Shown here piece after piece: positions 16,469-25,282 of a stretch of DNA of 33,518 nucleotides. Position numbers and translations under genes: made by a program. The stretch's first letter is position 1. Each line of letters starts with the position of its first letter. The DNA comes from Pedobacter aquatilis. GTDB lineage: Bacteria; Bacteroidota; Bacteroidia; Sphingobacteriales; Sphingobacteriaceae. Below the pieces are notes generated by a model, which did not search any database, was not told the DNA's origin, and saw nothing but the letters and a program-made list of their open reading frames with translations. Location of the stretch: the NCBI RefSeq assembly GCF_030409415.1, contig NZ_JAUFPW010000023.1, positions 1 through 33,518 of the forward strand, read 5' to 3'.

Positions 16469-17335
16469 TTAAACGCCACCCATTACTGTTAGTTTTTCCA
16501 TTGTTGGGTTTACGCTACCACCCATCGGTTCTAAAGTTACTGCGAATGCCTGCGCTTCTTGTATTGTTTGCATTTTTATAATGGCATCATTTGAGGTAGA
16601 ATCTGATTTGCCAAATAAACCTAAACTAACAGGTTTACCATTAACTAACGCCCAAAGTTGATATTCATGTTCTGCATCAGCCTTTGGTAAATCCATCGCT
16701 AGATAATTTATCAGTACACTTTTATCTTTTTTATTCCAATAAACATTCATTTTAGATTTTGGACTAATTGCTTGTCCTTGCATTCTAATAGTTGCCCATT
16801 CTTTACTTTCGGCCATTTCTGCTACATTACTCAAGCCTTTATTATCATATTCTAATTTACTTACAACTCCAGCAAATTTTTCTTTATCTAAATTCAAACT
16901 TGCAATTTGACTATTAGCATCACTTAATTTATTATAAGTGATAAAAAGTGCCGCAACGCTTAGTACTAATAAAGCAACACAGGCAACCAAGGCGTAACGT
17001 AATGTTCTAACTTTCCCGTCGCTTGCGTCTAATTGGATAATTCTAGGTTCTCTAATGTATGTTTCTTGGTTACTGGCACCTTCTTCTTCTTCTTCTAAAA
17101 GATTTATTCCAAGTTTATCAAACAGTTTTTGCTCTATATCTTTTGGTGGCTCAACTGCATTGCTTATTGCATATTGCTCCATCGCTTCTTCTATAGAAGC
17201 AATCTCAGCTCTTACCTCCGGGTAACGAGTAGCCATTTCTTCAACCTGCTGCGTTTCCTCAGGTGATAAATCACCTAAAACGTACAGTTCAAGTACTCCA
17301 GATTCGATATATGCTTTTATATTTTCCACGCTCAA
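16469..17335 (-). CDS. Anti-sigma factor, RskA-type, single membrane pass
   Basis: 288 aa. The N-terminal cytoplasmic part (YIESGVLELYVLGDLSPEE) is the anti-sigma segment that holds the partner ECF factor; no HxxxCxxC zinc motif is seen. One TM helix spans about 113-133, followed by a coiled-coil stretch (about 134-170) and a C-terminal periplasmic RskA-like domain (about 175-288; KMNVYWNKKDKSVLINYLAM, YQLWALVNGKPVSLG, FAVTLEPMGGS). The start is a TTG overlapping the sigma stop as TTGA; a GTG two codons later is an alternative. The overlap couples its translation to the sigma gene. Release of sigma upon an envelope signal is inferred from the family. Confidence 0.88.
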   Translation of the reverse strand: MSVENIKAYIESGVLELYVLGDLSPEETQQVEEMATRYPEVRAEIASIEEAMEQYAISNAVEPPKDIEQKLFDKLGINLLEEEEEGASNQETYIREPRIIQLDASDGKVRTLRYALVACVALLVLSVAALFITYNKLSDANSQIASLNLDKEKFAGVVSKLEYDNKGLSNVAEMAESKEWATIRMQGQAISPKSKMNVYWNKKDKSVLINYLAMDLPKADAEHEYQLWALVNGKPVSLGLFGKSDSTSNDAIIKMQTIQEAQAFAVTLEPMGGSVNPTMEKLTVMGGV

Positions 17336-17883
17336 TTAAAACTCCTTCTCAATTCTATAATAGCCAAACGGATTCTGGTTTTAACAGTTCCTAATGGCAA
17401 ATCTAACTTTTCTGCGGCCTCTACATGTGTGAAACCCTTGTAATAAACTAAATTAAGAACAACCTGTAAGTCTGGTTTTAAATTATCTACAAGTTGTTTA
17501 ACGCCAAGTACATCTGGGTTAAATGTTACCTTGTTTTGTTCATCAACGAAACTTACGTTATTTTCTATATCTTGGTTTTTTTGAGAATTTTTAAAATCTT
17601 TAGAACGAAGTTTATCAATAGAAAGGTTTCTAGCGATATTCATCATCCAAGTGAATAAACGGCCTTTTGTATTGTCGTAGTGTGAAGCAGATTGCCAAAT
17701 TTTTACAAAAGTTTCTTGCAAAACGTCTTCAGCTAATTCTGTGTGAGTTATAATACGCGAAATTACGCCATACAGAGCAGATGAATACATGCTATAAATA
17801 GTTTTTAACACTGCCGGATCCTTCGATTGCAATGCCAAAACTAGTTCAGGCTCGGTTAAGGTAATTTTTTTTAATGCACTCAC
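17332..17883 (-). CDS. ECF RNA polymerase sigma factor, SigK-like
   Basis: 183 aa, normal length for an extracytoplasmic-function sigma factor. Region 2 runs about 22-90 (LYGVISRIITHTELAEDVLQ, ETFVKIWQSA, GRLFTWMMNIARNLSIDKLR) and binds the -10 element and core enzyme. Region 4 runs about 125-180 (LVYYKGFTHVEAAEKLDLP, LGTVKTRIR) and is the helix-turn-helix for the -35 element. The start is GTG at 17883. TATATTCG (17893-17900 on the minus strand), one base off the housekeeping -7 word, lies 9 nt upstream. The anti-sigma gene overlaps its end by 4 nt, so the two form a switch; self-regulation is usual for such pairs but its own promoter motif is not identifiable. Confidence 0.93.
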   Translation of the reverse strand: MSALKKITLTEPELVLALQSKDPAVLKTIYSMYSSALYGVISRIITHTELAEDVLQETFVKIWQSASHYDNTKGRLFTWMMNIARNLSIDKLRSKDFKNSQKNQDIENNVSFVDEQNKVTFNPDVLGVKQLVDNLKPDLQVVLNLVYYKGFTHVEAAEKLDLPLGTVKTRIRLAIIELRRSFN

Positions 17884-17999
17884 TTGTGGTTACGAATATA
17901 CAACTCACAACAATAAATCCAAAGAAATGTTTTCGAAGTTAATTCTTGTTTGGAGTGCAATTGTTTAAAAAAGTTGAAACCTTAATCTATTTATTAAAT

Positions 18000-18893
18000 T
18001 TATTTAATTCCTTCTATCGGAAAAAGATGTTTTTCAGCGTGATAAGATGAGCGCACAAGTGGCCCACTTTCTACATACTTTAAACCTTTTGATAAACCAG
18101 CTTCTTTATACATCGCAAATGTATCTGGATGAATCCAATCTACTACAGGATGGTGGTTCCTAGTCGGTTGTAGATATTGGCCAAGCGTTAAAATGTGTAC
18201 ACCATTTGCAACCAAATCATCCATTGCCTCAAAAATATCTTCTTTAGTTTCTCCAAGCCCTAACATAATACCGGTTTTTGTTCTTAACCCAAATTCAGAA
18301 ATTCTTTTTAGCGCTTCTAAACTTCTATCATACTTAGCCTGTATACGTACTTGTCTGGTTAAGCGTTTTACAGTTTCCATATTATGTGAAACAACCTCCG
18401 GGCGCTCTTCTAAAACTCTGTACAAATTGTCCCACTGACCTTTAAAATCAGGAATCAATGTTTCCAAAGTAGTAATGGGGCTTTCTCTACGAATAGCTTG
18501 TAAAGTTTCTGCCCAAATAATGGAGCCACCATCTTTTAAGTCATCACGATCTACAGATGTAATAACGCAATGTTTTACACCCATTAATCTCACGGAATCA
18601 GCAATACGATTAGGTTCATCAACATCAACAGCCAATGGTCTACCTGTTGCAACCGCACAAAACGAACAACTGCGGGTACAAATATTGCCTAAAATCATGA
18701 AAGTTGCCGTACCTGCACCCCAACATTCGCCCATATTTGGGCAGTTTCCACTTTCGCAAATGGTGTGAAGTTTATGCGTATCAACTAAGCTACGTACTTG
18801 AGCATACTCCTTACCTACAGGTAATTTAACACGTAACCAATCTGGTTTGCGTTTAACTTCGGTAACAGCAGGTACTACAGGTAAATCAATCAT
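18000..18893 (-). CDS. lipA: Lipoyl synthase
   Basis: 297 aa radical-SAM enzyme that inserts two sulfur atoms into octanoyl groups on lipoyl domains (pyruvate and 2-oxoglutarate dehydrogenases, glycine cleavage). Both [4Fe-4S] motifs are complete: auxiliary cluster Cys46, Cys51, Cys57 ([12 protein letters not shown]) and radical-SAM cluster Cys72, Cys76, Cys79 (CTRSCSFC). The C-terminal RSSY (281-284) that ligates the auxiliary cluster is present. ATG 18893 is 4 nt after a perfect TAACTTTG. No lipB partner is beside it. The 106-bp spacer to the divergently placed upstream edge of the sigma operon shows no strong terminator. Confidence 0.97.
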   Translation of the reverse strand: MIDLPVVPAVTEVKRKPDWLRVKLPVGKEYAQVRSLVDTHKLHTICESGNCPNMGECWGAGTATFMILGNICTRSCSFCAVATGRPLAVDVDEPNRIADSVRLMGVKHCVITSVDRDDLKDGGSIIWAETLQAIRRESPITTLETLIPDFKGQWDNLYRVLEERPEVVSHNMETVKRLTRQVRIQAKYDRSLEALKRISEFGLRTKTGIMLGLGETKEDIFEAMDDLVANGVHILTLGQYLQPTRNHHPVVDWIHPDTFAMYKEAGLSKGLKYVESGPLVRSSYHAEKHLFPIEGIK

Positions 18894-18897
18894 AGCA

Positions 18898-18905
18898 CAA
18901 AGTTA
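18898..18905 (-). promoter_or_regulatory. TAnnTTTG -7 element, 4 nt before lipA
   Basis: On the minus strand it reads TAACTTTG and ends 4 nt before the lipA ATG. Full match to the six fixed bases. Confidence 0.6.
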
Positions 18906-19681
18906 AGGAATAGGATTGAAATGTTACAAGGTTGATTGTTGTAATGTTGTAAAGTTGAAAGATCGCAATATTAAATAGTTCGCCAATTAAATGTGATACA
19001 AATGATTTGGAAAGGTGCTGTAGCGCTAATAAATTTCTCCATCCAAAAACGGCTTTTGTGTAAGACATTGGAATACTTTCTTATTATCTTACCATTTAAT
19101 ATTTCTAGATAGCCATCTTCCGATAGATAAAAAGATTGTTAGTGAAATTAAAAACCCACGGAAAAATTCCAGCAAAGTTTTAATTTCAGAATCATCCAAT
19201 AGTTACGGTTGGGTTTTGGAGCATTCTTAAGAGGCAAACGGCTGTCCTAAACCTCCGGTTGTTAAAACAGCCATACTTAACATCGCATGTTCCATAAGTG
19301 TATTTTCTCTTGAACAACAAAAAAGGAAATAACACAAATCAGTAAAATAAAATGTTTCATGCTTCAATTAAAGAAGCGAGACTTCGGATATTAGAGATGA
19401 TTTAAGGATGTATTAATTATTAGTGATGATGCTCCGTTAATAATATCTGAAATTTTACCATAATCCGATTATTATGGGTTTTTGATAGAACCATGAATTT
19501 GATTTACACATTATAATACGACAGAAATTTGTTTAAATACTTGTCTTTAATAAAATCTTAATGAAGATTTGATAATTTCACATTGAAAATCAATACCTCT
19601 GATTGAATTTTATTAATTAATTATACATTAACTAAATAAAAATACATTTTTTGGCAATTTTTGAGATTTCATATACGAAAA
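18906..19681. other. Gene-poor interval between lipA and mqo
   Basis: About 780 bp with no convincing gene. A 60-codon minus-strand frame (18886-19068) overlaps the lipA start and has no family features. On the minus strand 19227-19295 encodes 22 residues starting MEHAMLSMAVLTTGG, and overlapping frames just upstream (MKHFILLICVISFF from about 19362) look like the signal region of a small lipoprotein broken by frameshift; this may be a gene remnant. A nested hairpin (GGCTGT at 19240-19245 with ACAGCC at 19267-19272, enclosing AACC/GGTT) sits inside. Bases 19380-19680 are very AT-rich without further structure. Confidence 0.4.
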
Positions 19682-19713
19682 TTCGTTTCATGTTTAAAAT
19701 GATTCTAAATTTG
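19682..19713 (+). promoter_or_regulatory. Promoter of mqo
   Basis: TAAATTTG (19706-19713) is a perfect -7 element ending 18 nt before the mqo ATG. TTCG at 19682-19685 is one base from the -33 TTTG with a 20-nt spacer. This gives a short leader of about a dozen bases. Confidence 0.55.
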
Positions 19714-19731
19714 TAACTCCTTTTATATAAG

Positions 19732-21234
19732 ATGACAAAAAAGAAAAAGACAGTTGGTAAAACTGACGCAGATGTGATTCTAATTGGCGCCGGAATAATG
19801 AGCGCAACATTGGGTGTTTTATTAAAAGAACTTGAACCCAACTTAAGCATAGAAATTTACGAACGCCTGGATATTGCTGCTGCAGAAAGTTCTGATGCTT
19901 GGAATAACGCAGGTACTGGTCATTCTGCTTTCTGTGAATTAAATTATACCCCAGAAAAAAAAGATGGAACTGTTGAGACTAAAAAAGCAATACAAATTGC
20001 AGAGCATTTTGAGGTTTCAAAACAATTTTGGGCATATTTAATTGAGAAAGATCTTATATCAAATCCAGAAAACTTTATTAAAAAAATTCCCCACATTAGT
20101 TTTGTTTGGGGTAAAAAGAATTCGGAATATTTAAAGAAACGCTTCGATGCATTAACTAAATATAATTTGTTTAGCGATATGGAGTATACCGAAGATGCTG
20201 AGCAAATTAAGACTTGGGCTCCGTTAGTTATTGATGGGCGTAAAAAGGGGGAAAAGGTTGCTGCAACAAAGATGGATTTAGGAACCGATGTAAACTTTGG
20301 TTCTTTAACCCGCGATATGTTTAATTATTTGAAGGCGCAAACAAATGTTAATCTTCACTTCAACCATGAGATTCGTGATTTGAAGAAAAATAAAGATGGA
20401 AATTGGATTATAAAAGTTAAGGATTTAGAAACCGGAGATAAACGCAAGCGCATTGCTAAATTTGTTTTTATTGGTGCTGGTGGTGGTTCACTTCCATTGT
20501 TAGAAAAATCTGATATCCCCGAAGGAAAAGGATTTGGTGGTTTCCCGGTAAGTGGACAATGGTTAAAATGTACTAACGAAGAGATAATTGCTAAACACCA
20601 TGCAAAAGTTTATGGTAAGGCTTCGGTTGGCGCTCCACCTATGTCGGTGCCACATTTAGATACCAGAATGATAAACGGTAAACAAGCTTTATTATTTGGG
20701 CCATATGCTGGCTTTTCTACTAAGTTTCTAAAAAACGGGTCGTTTTTGGATTTACCAAAATCAATAAAATTTAATAATATCCGTCCGATGATTTCGGCAG
20801 GTTTACATAATCTGGATTTAACTAAATATCTGATTGAACAGGTTAGACAATCGCCAGAAGATAGATTAAATGCTTTGAAAGAATATTTGCCAAATGCCGA
20901 GTTAAAAGATTGGGAATTGGAATATGCTGGTCAGCGTGTTCAGGTAATTAAAAAAGATGCAAAAAAGGGCGGTGTTTTGGAATTTGGAACTGAAGTGGTG
21001 AGTGCTGCAGACGGTTCTATTGCCGCATTGCTCGGTGCATCTCCGGGTGCTTCAACTGCAGTTTCGATTATGTTCGATTTATTAGGCCGTTGTTTCAAAG
21101 AGGATTTACAAACACCAGAATGGCAAGCAAAAATTAAAGAAATTATTCCTACATACGGAAAATCTTTAGCTGATGATGTGGAGCTTTGTAGAGAAACCCG
21201 AAGCAGAACATCGAAAATATTGAAAATAGATTAA
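19732..21234 (+). CDS. mqo: Malate:quinone oxidoreductase
   Basis: 500 aa membrane-associated flavoenzyme that oxidises malate to oxaloacetate and passes electrons to the quinone pool, serving both TCA cycle and respiration. The FAD-binding Rossmann motif DADVILIGAGIMSATLG is near residues 13-29, followed by AAAESSDAWNNAGTGHSA, KMDLGTDVNFGSLTRDMF, FIGAGGGSLPLLEKS, and the C-terminal GASPGASTAVSIM. Length and motif order are normal for the family. No signal peptide, as expected for a peripheral membrane protein on the cytoplasmic side. It is transcribed alone from its own promoter and ends at a bidirectional terminator. Confidence 0.97.
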   Translation: MTKKKKTVGKTDADVILIGAGIMSATLGVLLKELEPNLSIEIYERLDIAAAESSDAWNNAGTGHSAFCELNYTPEKKDGTVETKKAIQIAEHFEVSKQFWAYLIEKDLISNPENFIKKIPHISFVWGKKNSEYLKKRFDALTKYNLFSDMEYTEDAEQIKTWAPLVIDGRKKGEKVAATKMDLGTDVNFGSLTRDMFNYLKAQTNVNLHFNHEIRDLKKNKDGNWIIKVKDLETGDKRKRIAKFVFIGAGGGSLPLLEKSDIPEGKGFGGFPVSGQWLKCTNEEIIAKHHAKVYGKASVGAPPMSVPHLDTRMINGKQALLFGPYAGFSTKFLKNGSFLDLPKSIKFNNIRPMISAGLHNLDLTKYLIEQVRQSPEDRLNALKEYLPNAELKDWELEYAGQRVQVIKKDAKKGGVLEFGTEVVSAADGSIAALLGASPGASTAVSIMFDLLGRCFKEDLQTPEWQAKIKEIIPTYGKSLADDVELCRETRSRTSKILKID

Positions 21235-21243
21235 AAAAATAAG

Positions 21244-21287
21244 CTATAGATTTACAGATTAATATTAAAGAATCTGTAAATCTATAG
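21244..21287. terminator. Bidirectional hairpin terminator
   Basis: A perfect 17-bp stem (21244-21260 with 21271-21287) and 10-nt loop between mqo and the converging ytxJ-like gene. The flanking T and A runs are short, so termination strength is uncertain. Confidence 0.7.
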
Positions 21288-21298
21288 GTTTAAATATT

Positions 21299-21631
21299 CT
21301 AAGCAGCAATTACTTCTGCTACTTCATCTGCAGAAATATCACTGTGTGAAGCTTCTAAAACGCAATCGCCGTTTTTAATTAATAAAATTTGTGGTGATTG
21401 GTGCGTTACCTGAAAAACCTCTGCAATTTTGTTTGAAATTTCTCTGTAAGTAATTAAGTCTAAAAAATACAATTTCGTATCAGCAGGAATAACATCCCAA
21501 TCTAATTCAAAATTCTTCCTTGCCATCATACTGATGGAGCAACGTGTGCTGTGCTTAAATATTAAACTAAATCCTTCTGCACTTTTAATCTCATCAAGTT
21601 GTTCTATTGATGTTAAATTAACCCAAGCCAT
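21299..21631 (-). CDS. ytxJ: Bacillithiol-system thioredoxin-like protein, YtxJ family
   Basis: 110 aa from ATG 21631, where family similarity begins (MAWVNLTSIEQLDEI); upstream codons in the frame are AT-rich filler. Thioredoxin-like fold with a single active-site Cys31 in IFKHSTRCSISMMA, the monothiol arrangement of YtxJ, which is thought to remove bacillithiol from mixed disulfides (bacilliredoxin). The strand LYFLDLITYREISN and VTHQSPQILLIKNG (cis-Pro region) fit the fold. Usual members have CPIS or CSIS here. No bacillithiol biosynthesis gene (bshA-C) lies in the window, so use of bacillithiol by the organism is suggested but not shown. The 40-aa lipoprotein gene is upstream by 83 bp. 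Confidence 0.88.
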   Translation of the reverse strand: MAWVNLTSIEQLDEIKSAEGFSLIFKHSTRCSISMMARKNFELDWDVIPADTKLYFLDLITYREISNKIAEVFQVTHQSPQILLIKNGDCVLEASHSDISADEVAEVIAA

Positions 21632-21714
21632 AATTATTATTTTTTTTATAGATAACATTCTCAAAACATTAATGTTCTGAAAATAATCCAAAAATGAAAG
21701 TAGTTAAGTTCTAA

Positions 21715-21837
21715 TTAGTTTCTTCTACGTTTGCCTTCAGGATAAGAGCTATATGCCGGGCAAAGTTTTGATGAACAAGATTCTAATATGGTAATGGTGC
21801 TGAACACCGCCAATAATAGGATGGCAATTTTTTTCAT
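21715..21837 (-). CDS. Very small predicted lipoprotein
   Basis: 40 aa, ATG 21837 to TAA 21715. A lysine start and hydrophobic run (MKKIAILLLAVFSTITILES) lead to Cys21, then a short mature part CSSKLCPAYSSYPEGKRRRN. The Cys after LES resembles a relaxed Bacteroidetes lipobox; the mature part would be only 20 residues with a second Cys and a basic end. I recall similar tiny Cys-Pro-Ala-Tyr lipoproteins in this phylum but cannot name a function. It lies between ytxJ and ribH, same strand, 39 bp from ribH. Confidence 0.6.
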   Translation of the reverse strand: MKKIAILLLAVFSTITILESCSSKLCPAYSSYPEGKRRRN

Positions 21838-21876
21838 TTCTAATGATTAAGCTTTAAATATCTAAGTTACACATAT

Positions 21877-22371
21877 TTATTTAATGTTGGCAGAAAAATC
21901 AGCCATTTTAATTGCTGTAATTGCTGCTTCATCACCTTTATTGCCATGTTTACCACCTGCTCTGTCTTGTGCTTGCTCTAAATTATTAGTGGTTAAAACG
22001 CCAAAAATAACAGGTTTGCTATATTTAATACCAACATTTGTTAGACCTTGTGCAACTGCATCGCAAATAAAATCAAAATGTTTTGTATCTCCTTGTATTA
22101 CACAACCTAAACAAATTACCGCATCTAAATCAGCTCTTTTGTTTAGTAAAATATCTGCTGCTCCGGTTAATTCAAAACTACCAGGAACAGGTAAAGAAAC
22201 AATGTTTTCTTCTTTTACACCATTTTCCAAAAGCGTTTTTAATGCGCCATTATATAAGGCACCGGTAATTTCGGCATTCCATTCGGCCACAACAATGCCG
22301 AATTTATAATTTGCTCCACTTGGAACTGTTGTATGAGAAAAATCAGATAGATTTTTTAATTGACTTGACAT
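21877..22371 (-). CDS. ribH: 6,7-dimethyl-8-ribityllumazine synthase
   Basis: 164 aa. Penultimate riboflavin step: condenses the ribityl-aminopyrimidinedione with 3,4-dihydroxy-2-butanone 4-phosphate. Motifs in order: [13 protein letters not shown] (24-36, pyrimidine site), [15 protein letters not shown] (59-73), [16 protein letters not shown] (87-102) with catalytic His98, [14 protein letters not shown], and the C-terminal [14 protein letters not shown]. Length is normal. ATG 22371 lies 4 nt after a perfect TATCTTTG. No other rib gene is nearby. Confidence 0.97.
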   Translation of the reverse strand: MSSQLKNLSDFSHTTVPSGANYKFGIVVAEWNAEITGALYNGALKTLLENGVKEENIVSLPVPGSFELTGAADILLNKRADLDAVICLGCVIQGDTKHFDFICDAVAQGLTNVGIKYSKPVIFGVLTTNNLEQAQDRAGGKHGNKGDEAAITAIKMADFSANIK

Positions 22372-22375
22372 GCTG

Positions 22376-22383
22376 CAAAGATA
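22376..22383 (-). promoter_or_regulatory. TAnnTTTG -7 element, 4 nt before ribH
   Basis: On the minus strand it reads TATCTTTG, the commonest form of the consensus, ending 4 nt before the ribH ATG. Confidence 0.65.
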
Positions 22384-22436
22384 CTGCTAAGCTTGGAATG
22401 TTGAAAGTACTGAATGTTTAAATGTTGTAAGTTTAT

Positions 22437-23111
22437 TTACGCCAATTGAAGATTGCCATAAGTTGCACCAATCGGAATTATTTTTTCACCAATCCAAATT
22501 TGATTTCTATCGAATTTTGAAACTTTATCTTTTGAGATGATAAAAGCTCGGTGGCACCTTATAAAACTCGTTTTTGGCAATAAGTCTGCTAAATCATTGA
22601 TTGTAATTCTAGAACTTATGAGCTTATCTTTAAGCTGAATTTGTGTGTAATTGCCCGAAGCTTCAACGTAAAGAATATCGCTTAAATCTACTTTAATCTG
22701 CTCGTAACCATCTTTTACAAAAATATAATCAGGTTTTGTTTCTACTTTATTATTGCGAAGATCAAAAAGTTCGTGGCTTTTATTGCAGGCTTTTAAAAAC
22801 CTGGATAGTGAGAAAGGTTTTAGTAGATAATCAACCGCATCAAGTTCAAAACTTTGTACAGCATGTTCTGTATAAGCGGTTGTAAATATTACCATGGGCG
22901 GATTGCTCAAGCTTTTTAGAAAATCTATTCCGCTAATATCGGGCATTTTGATATCCAGAAATATTAAATCCACTTTATTTTGTTGCAAGTAGGTAATGGC
23001 CTCAAAAGCATTTGTAAATATTGCACTAAGTTCAATAAATGGCACTTTCGAAGCATGCGATCGAATAATATCAAGTGCTATGGGTTCATCATCTATTGCT
23101 ATTGCAATCAT
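22437..23111 (-). CDS. LytTR-family response regulator
   Basis: 224 aa. The N-terminal receiver domain has acidic residues Asp7-Asp8 (IDDEP), phosphoacceptor Asp53 in LIFLDIKMPD, the switch region FTTAYTEHAV and Lys98 in LLKPF. The C-terminal LytTR DNA-binding domain (about 125-224) has the usual VKDGYEQIKVDLSDILYVEA, GNYTQIQL, FIRCHRAFIIS and the closing IGATYGNLQL. It is the natural partner of the LytS-type kinase upstream on the same strand, but 397 bp of hairpin-rich sequence separates the two, unlike the usual tight pairing. TACCTTTA (one base off TAnnTTTG) ends 3 nt before the ATG, so it may have its own promoter. Confidence 0.95.
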   Translation of the reverse strand: MIAIAIDDEPIALDIIRSHASKVPFIELSAIFTNAFEAITYLQQNKVDLIFLDIKMPDISGIDFLKSLSNPPMVIFTTAYTEHAVQSFELDAVDYLLKPFSLSRFLKACNKSHELFDLRNNKVETKPDYIFVKDGYEQIKVDLSDILYVEASGNYTQIQLKDKLISSRITINDLADLLPKTSFIRCHRAFIISKDKVSKFDRNQIWIGEKIIPIGATYGNLQLA

Positions 23112-23223
23112 GTTTAAAGGTACTATTAGATTTATGTTTTTTAAAATTCTATCCTTGTTAATTTATTTTCAGTAGCGGTAAGTCTGTAATTCTTGGCAAG
23201 TTCTATCCCGCCAACACTGCAAT

Positions 23224-23291
23224 CTTTTGGCTAAACTTACGAAGTCTACTTTCAAGCTGCTAATAGACTTCGTAAGTTTTAAAGCCAAAAG
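23224..23291. repeat. Long imperfect inverted repeat (hairpin A)
   Basis: Left arm 23224-23248 and right arm 23264-23291 pair along their length except for three extra bases in the right arm; the loop is 15 nt. The outer part pairs CTTTTGGCT with AGCCAAAAG, the inner part ACTTACGAAGTCTA with its complement. There is no T run on the gene-sense strand, so it is not a typical terminator. Confidence 0.85.
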
Positions 23292-23305
23292 TATTTTCGT
23301 TTATG

Positions 23306-23377
23306 TCGGGGCTATTTAACAAAGTTTTTTTGCACAAAACTTGGTTTATAAACCCGATAAAGCCAAATAGCGCCCGA
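23306..23377. repeat. Nested inverted repeat (hairpin B)
   Basis: TCGGGGCTATTT (23306-23317) pairs with AAATAGCGCCCGA (23365-23377) with one bulged base. Directly inside, AACAAAGTTTT (23318-23328) pairs with AAAACTTGGTT (about 23336-23346) with one mismatch. Confidence 0.75.
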
Positions 23378-23508
23378 TTTTATGCACAGTTTTGACCATT
23401 TTTATTGTGTATTTTCTTCTTCCACAGCCTTCATCGGGACTATAGGCGATAGCGGGAGTATCAGCCGCCCATTGGTACAAACTTTCATTTTCAAAAAAAT
23501 AATTTTAG

Positions 23509-25014
23509 CTAATCTAACTGCAAAGTTAAATGCACAAAAAATTCTCTCGCACTTTCTCGTATAATTAATTCGTGTTTGCCATAATATAGCAGCGATAATC
23601 GGTGTTTAACATTTTCTAAACCAATACCACTTTTAAGTTTCTCGGGGTCGGTATCGGCTTTGTGGTAAATGCTGTTGTTAACATCGAAATAAAGTGTTTT
23701 TTCTTTAGTTTGTAAGGTGATTTTAATGTGCGATGGCTGTTGCAAGCTGATGCCATGCTTAAATGCATTTTCTACAAAAGGAATCAAAAGCATAGGTGTA
23801 ATCTCCAGGTTGTTCAGTTGTTCATCAATTTGAGTCTCGATTTTGATATCAGCAGAACGTGAAGTACGTAATTTTTGCAAATCGATATAATTGTTTAAAT
23901 ACTCAACCTCACGCGTTAGCGATATTTTATCTTTCATATTTTCATGTAGCATAAAACGCATCATGTCGCCAAGTTTCTGAATACCTTCCCCGGTTCTATC
24001 TGCATTTTCTTGTAAAGCGGTTCCGTAAAGTGTGTTTAATGCGTTAAATAGAAAGTGTGGGTTAATTTGCGACTGTAGAAAACTTAGATTAGCATCTGAT
24101 TTCCCTAATTTGGTGCGAAGACTTTGAACCTCAGTTTGTGTAGAAGTTCTTTGTTTGTAAACGTACCATGATAGTGGAACAGTGATAATAAGTTGTGTTG
24201 GTAAATGGAATAAAAAAACTACAAAAAACATTTCTACACGCATTATAAAAATTGTAGAAATTAAACCCAGCGGAACTGCTAAAAGTATGGATATGAAGAA
24301 AACCTGCCAGAAATAAACTTTAAACTTTTTACCTTGCTCGAAATTTTGAGGCAACAATTTGTAAATAGAATATACAAAAATGCCTATAGTTGAAAAAATT
24401 ACGAGGCTCCAGCAAATGCTAACTTCTATGCCCGACTGTGTAGAAATCCAAAGTAATAAACCTACAAACCAAAAAGCGAGGCCGAAACCAACATCGAGTT
24501 TAATTTGTGTACGTTCATCTACATCGCGGTATTTATTTTCTTTTATGTAAAGTATAAATTCTTTAATTAATGCATAAGATGCAATAATTACTATGCACCA
24601 TAAGCTATATAAAAATCCTTCGTAAAATAGCCTGTTGTAACCATTTTGCATGTCGCTATATTCTACCAAAACATAAGCTTTTGTGTATGTGTTGCAAATG
24701 CTAATTACTAAGCCTCCAAGTAGAAATAAACCGATTAAAAAAAAGCTGTTTGCTAGTGTATTTTGTTTTTTTATAAATGCTGGAATAATGCAAAAATTAA
24801 TAGCAAGAAAATTGGCATATAAAACGGAGAACCTAAAAAGCTCTGGAATTAAATAATTTGAGATATGTGAAAAAGTTAAATTAGCACCTCTAAAGTAGTA
24901 GTAGTTATGATTGTGATCTCTACTACCTGCATTTGTAATAATTAAAATTACGATGAGAATATAGAAGCAGGTTGAAAGCCAGAATTCTATTTTGTGTAAA
25001 TCTTTAATAGCCAT
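23509..25014 (-). CDS. LytS-type sensor histidine kinase
   Basis: 501 aa. An N-terminal membrane domain with about eight hydrophobic helices fills residues 10-287 and has no large extracellular loop, so it probably senses through the membrane. A short coiled linker leads to the His_kinase dimerisation segment FLQSQINPHFLFNALNTL with phosphoacceptor His320. The ATPase domain has the N box PFVENAFKHG (about 412-421) and the G box SGIGLENVKHRLSL (about 458-471). This is the usual partner of LytTR regulators, and one is next downstream. ATG 25014 is used; no promoter word is obvious in the 268-bp gap before it. Confidence 0.94.
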   Translation of the reverse strand: MAIKDLHKIEFWLSTCFYILIVILIITNAGSRDHNHNYYYFRGANLTFSHISNYLIPELFRFSVLYANFLAINFCIIPAFIKKQNTLANSFFLIGLFLLGGLVISICNTYTKAYVLVEYSDMQNGYNRLFYEGFLYSLWCIVIIASYALIKEFILYIKENKYRDVDERTQIKLDVGFGLAFWFVGLLLWISTQSGIEVSICWSLVIFSTIGIFVYSIYKLLPQNFEQGKKFKVYFWQVFFISILLAVPLGLISTIFIMRVEMFFVVFLFHLPTQLIITVPLSWYVYKQRTSTQTEVQSLRTKLGKSDANLSFLQSQINPHFLFNALNTLYGTALQENADRTGEGIQKLGDMMRFMLHENMKDKISLTREVEYLNNYIDLQKLRTSRSADIKIETQIDEQLNNLEITPMLLIPFVENAFKHGISLQQPSHIKITLQTKEKTLYFDVNNSIYHKADTDPEKLKSGIGLENVKHRLSLLYYGKHELIIRESAREFFVHLTLQLD

Positions 25015-25255
25015 GTTTTCGTTTTTGATGATGCAATTTTAACAACACCATTAAAATTAATTTTTAAAATGTGATAGATGTGCTTAAAAATGTGACGAAT
25101 TGAAGTTGAGATTTCTTAGCCACAGATTTACAGATTTTGGTTCATTCATTAAAATATTAGTTTTTTTTTATTGTTTAATTACAGATTTTGGCTTTATTCA
25201 ACCATTCATTCTACAATTCTCTAATTCAAAATTAACTCATATAAATTTTCCTCCT

Positions 25256-25263
25256 TACCTTTG
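25256..25263 (+). promoter_or_regulatory. TAnnTTTG -7 element for the ArsC-like gene
   Basis: TACCTTTG, full match, ends 19 nt before ATG 25283, giving a short leader. No clear -33 TTTG is seen. Confidence 0.5.
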
Positions 25264-25282
25264 AAACATCAAATAAATAGAA

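Larger units (their letters stand above)
23112..23508. other. Hairpin-rich spacer between regulator and kinase genes
   Basis: 397 bp with no gene. Contains hairpin A (23224-23291), composite hairpin B (23306-23377) and, at about 23432-23470, a GC-richer patch with CATCGGGACTATAGGCGATA. GCACA words recur inside hairpin B (23332 and 23383). The mix of paired arms and GC-rich words looks like an inserted dispersed repeat or an RNA structure in the kinase-regulator transcript. Confidence 0.6.

Noticed and set aside
18886..19068. 60-codon minus-strand frame upstream of lipA
   Set aside because: It overlaps the lipA start and would displace the well-placed -7 element; no signal or domain features.
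25127..25215. Short direct repeats (ACAGATTTTGG) before the ArsC-like gene
   Set aside because: Only two or three imperfect copies in AT-rich sequence; not a CRISPR array or a clear tandem repeat.
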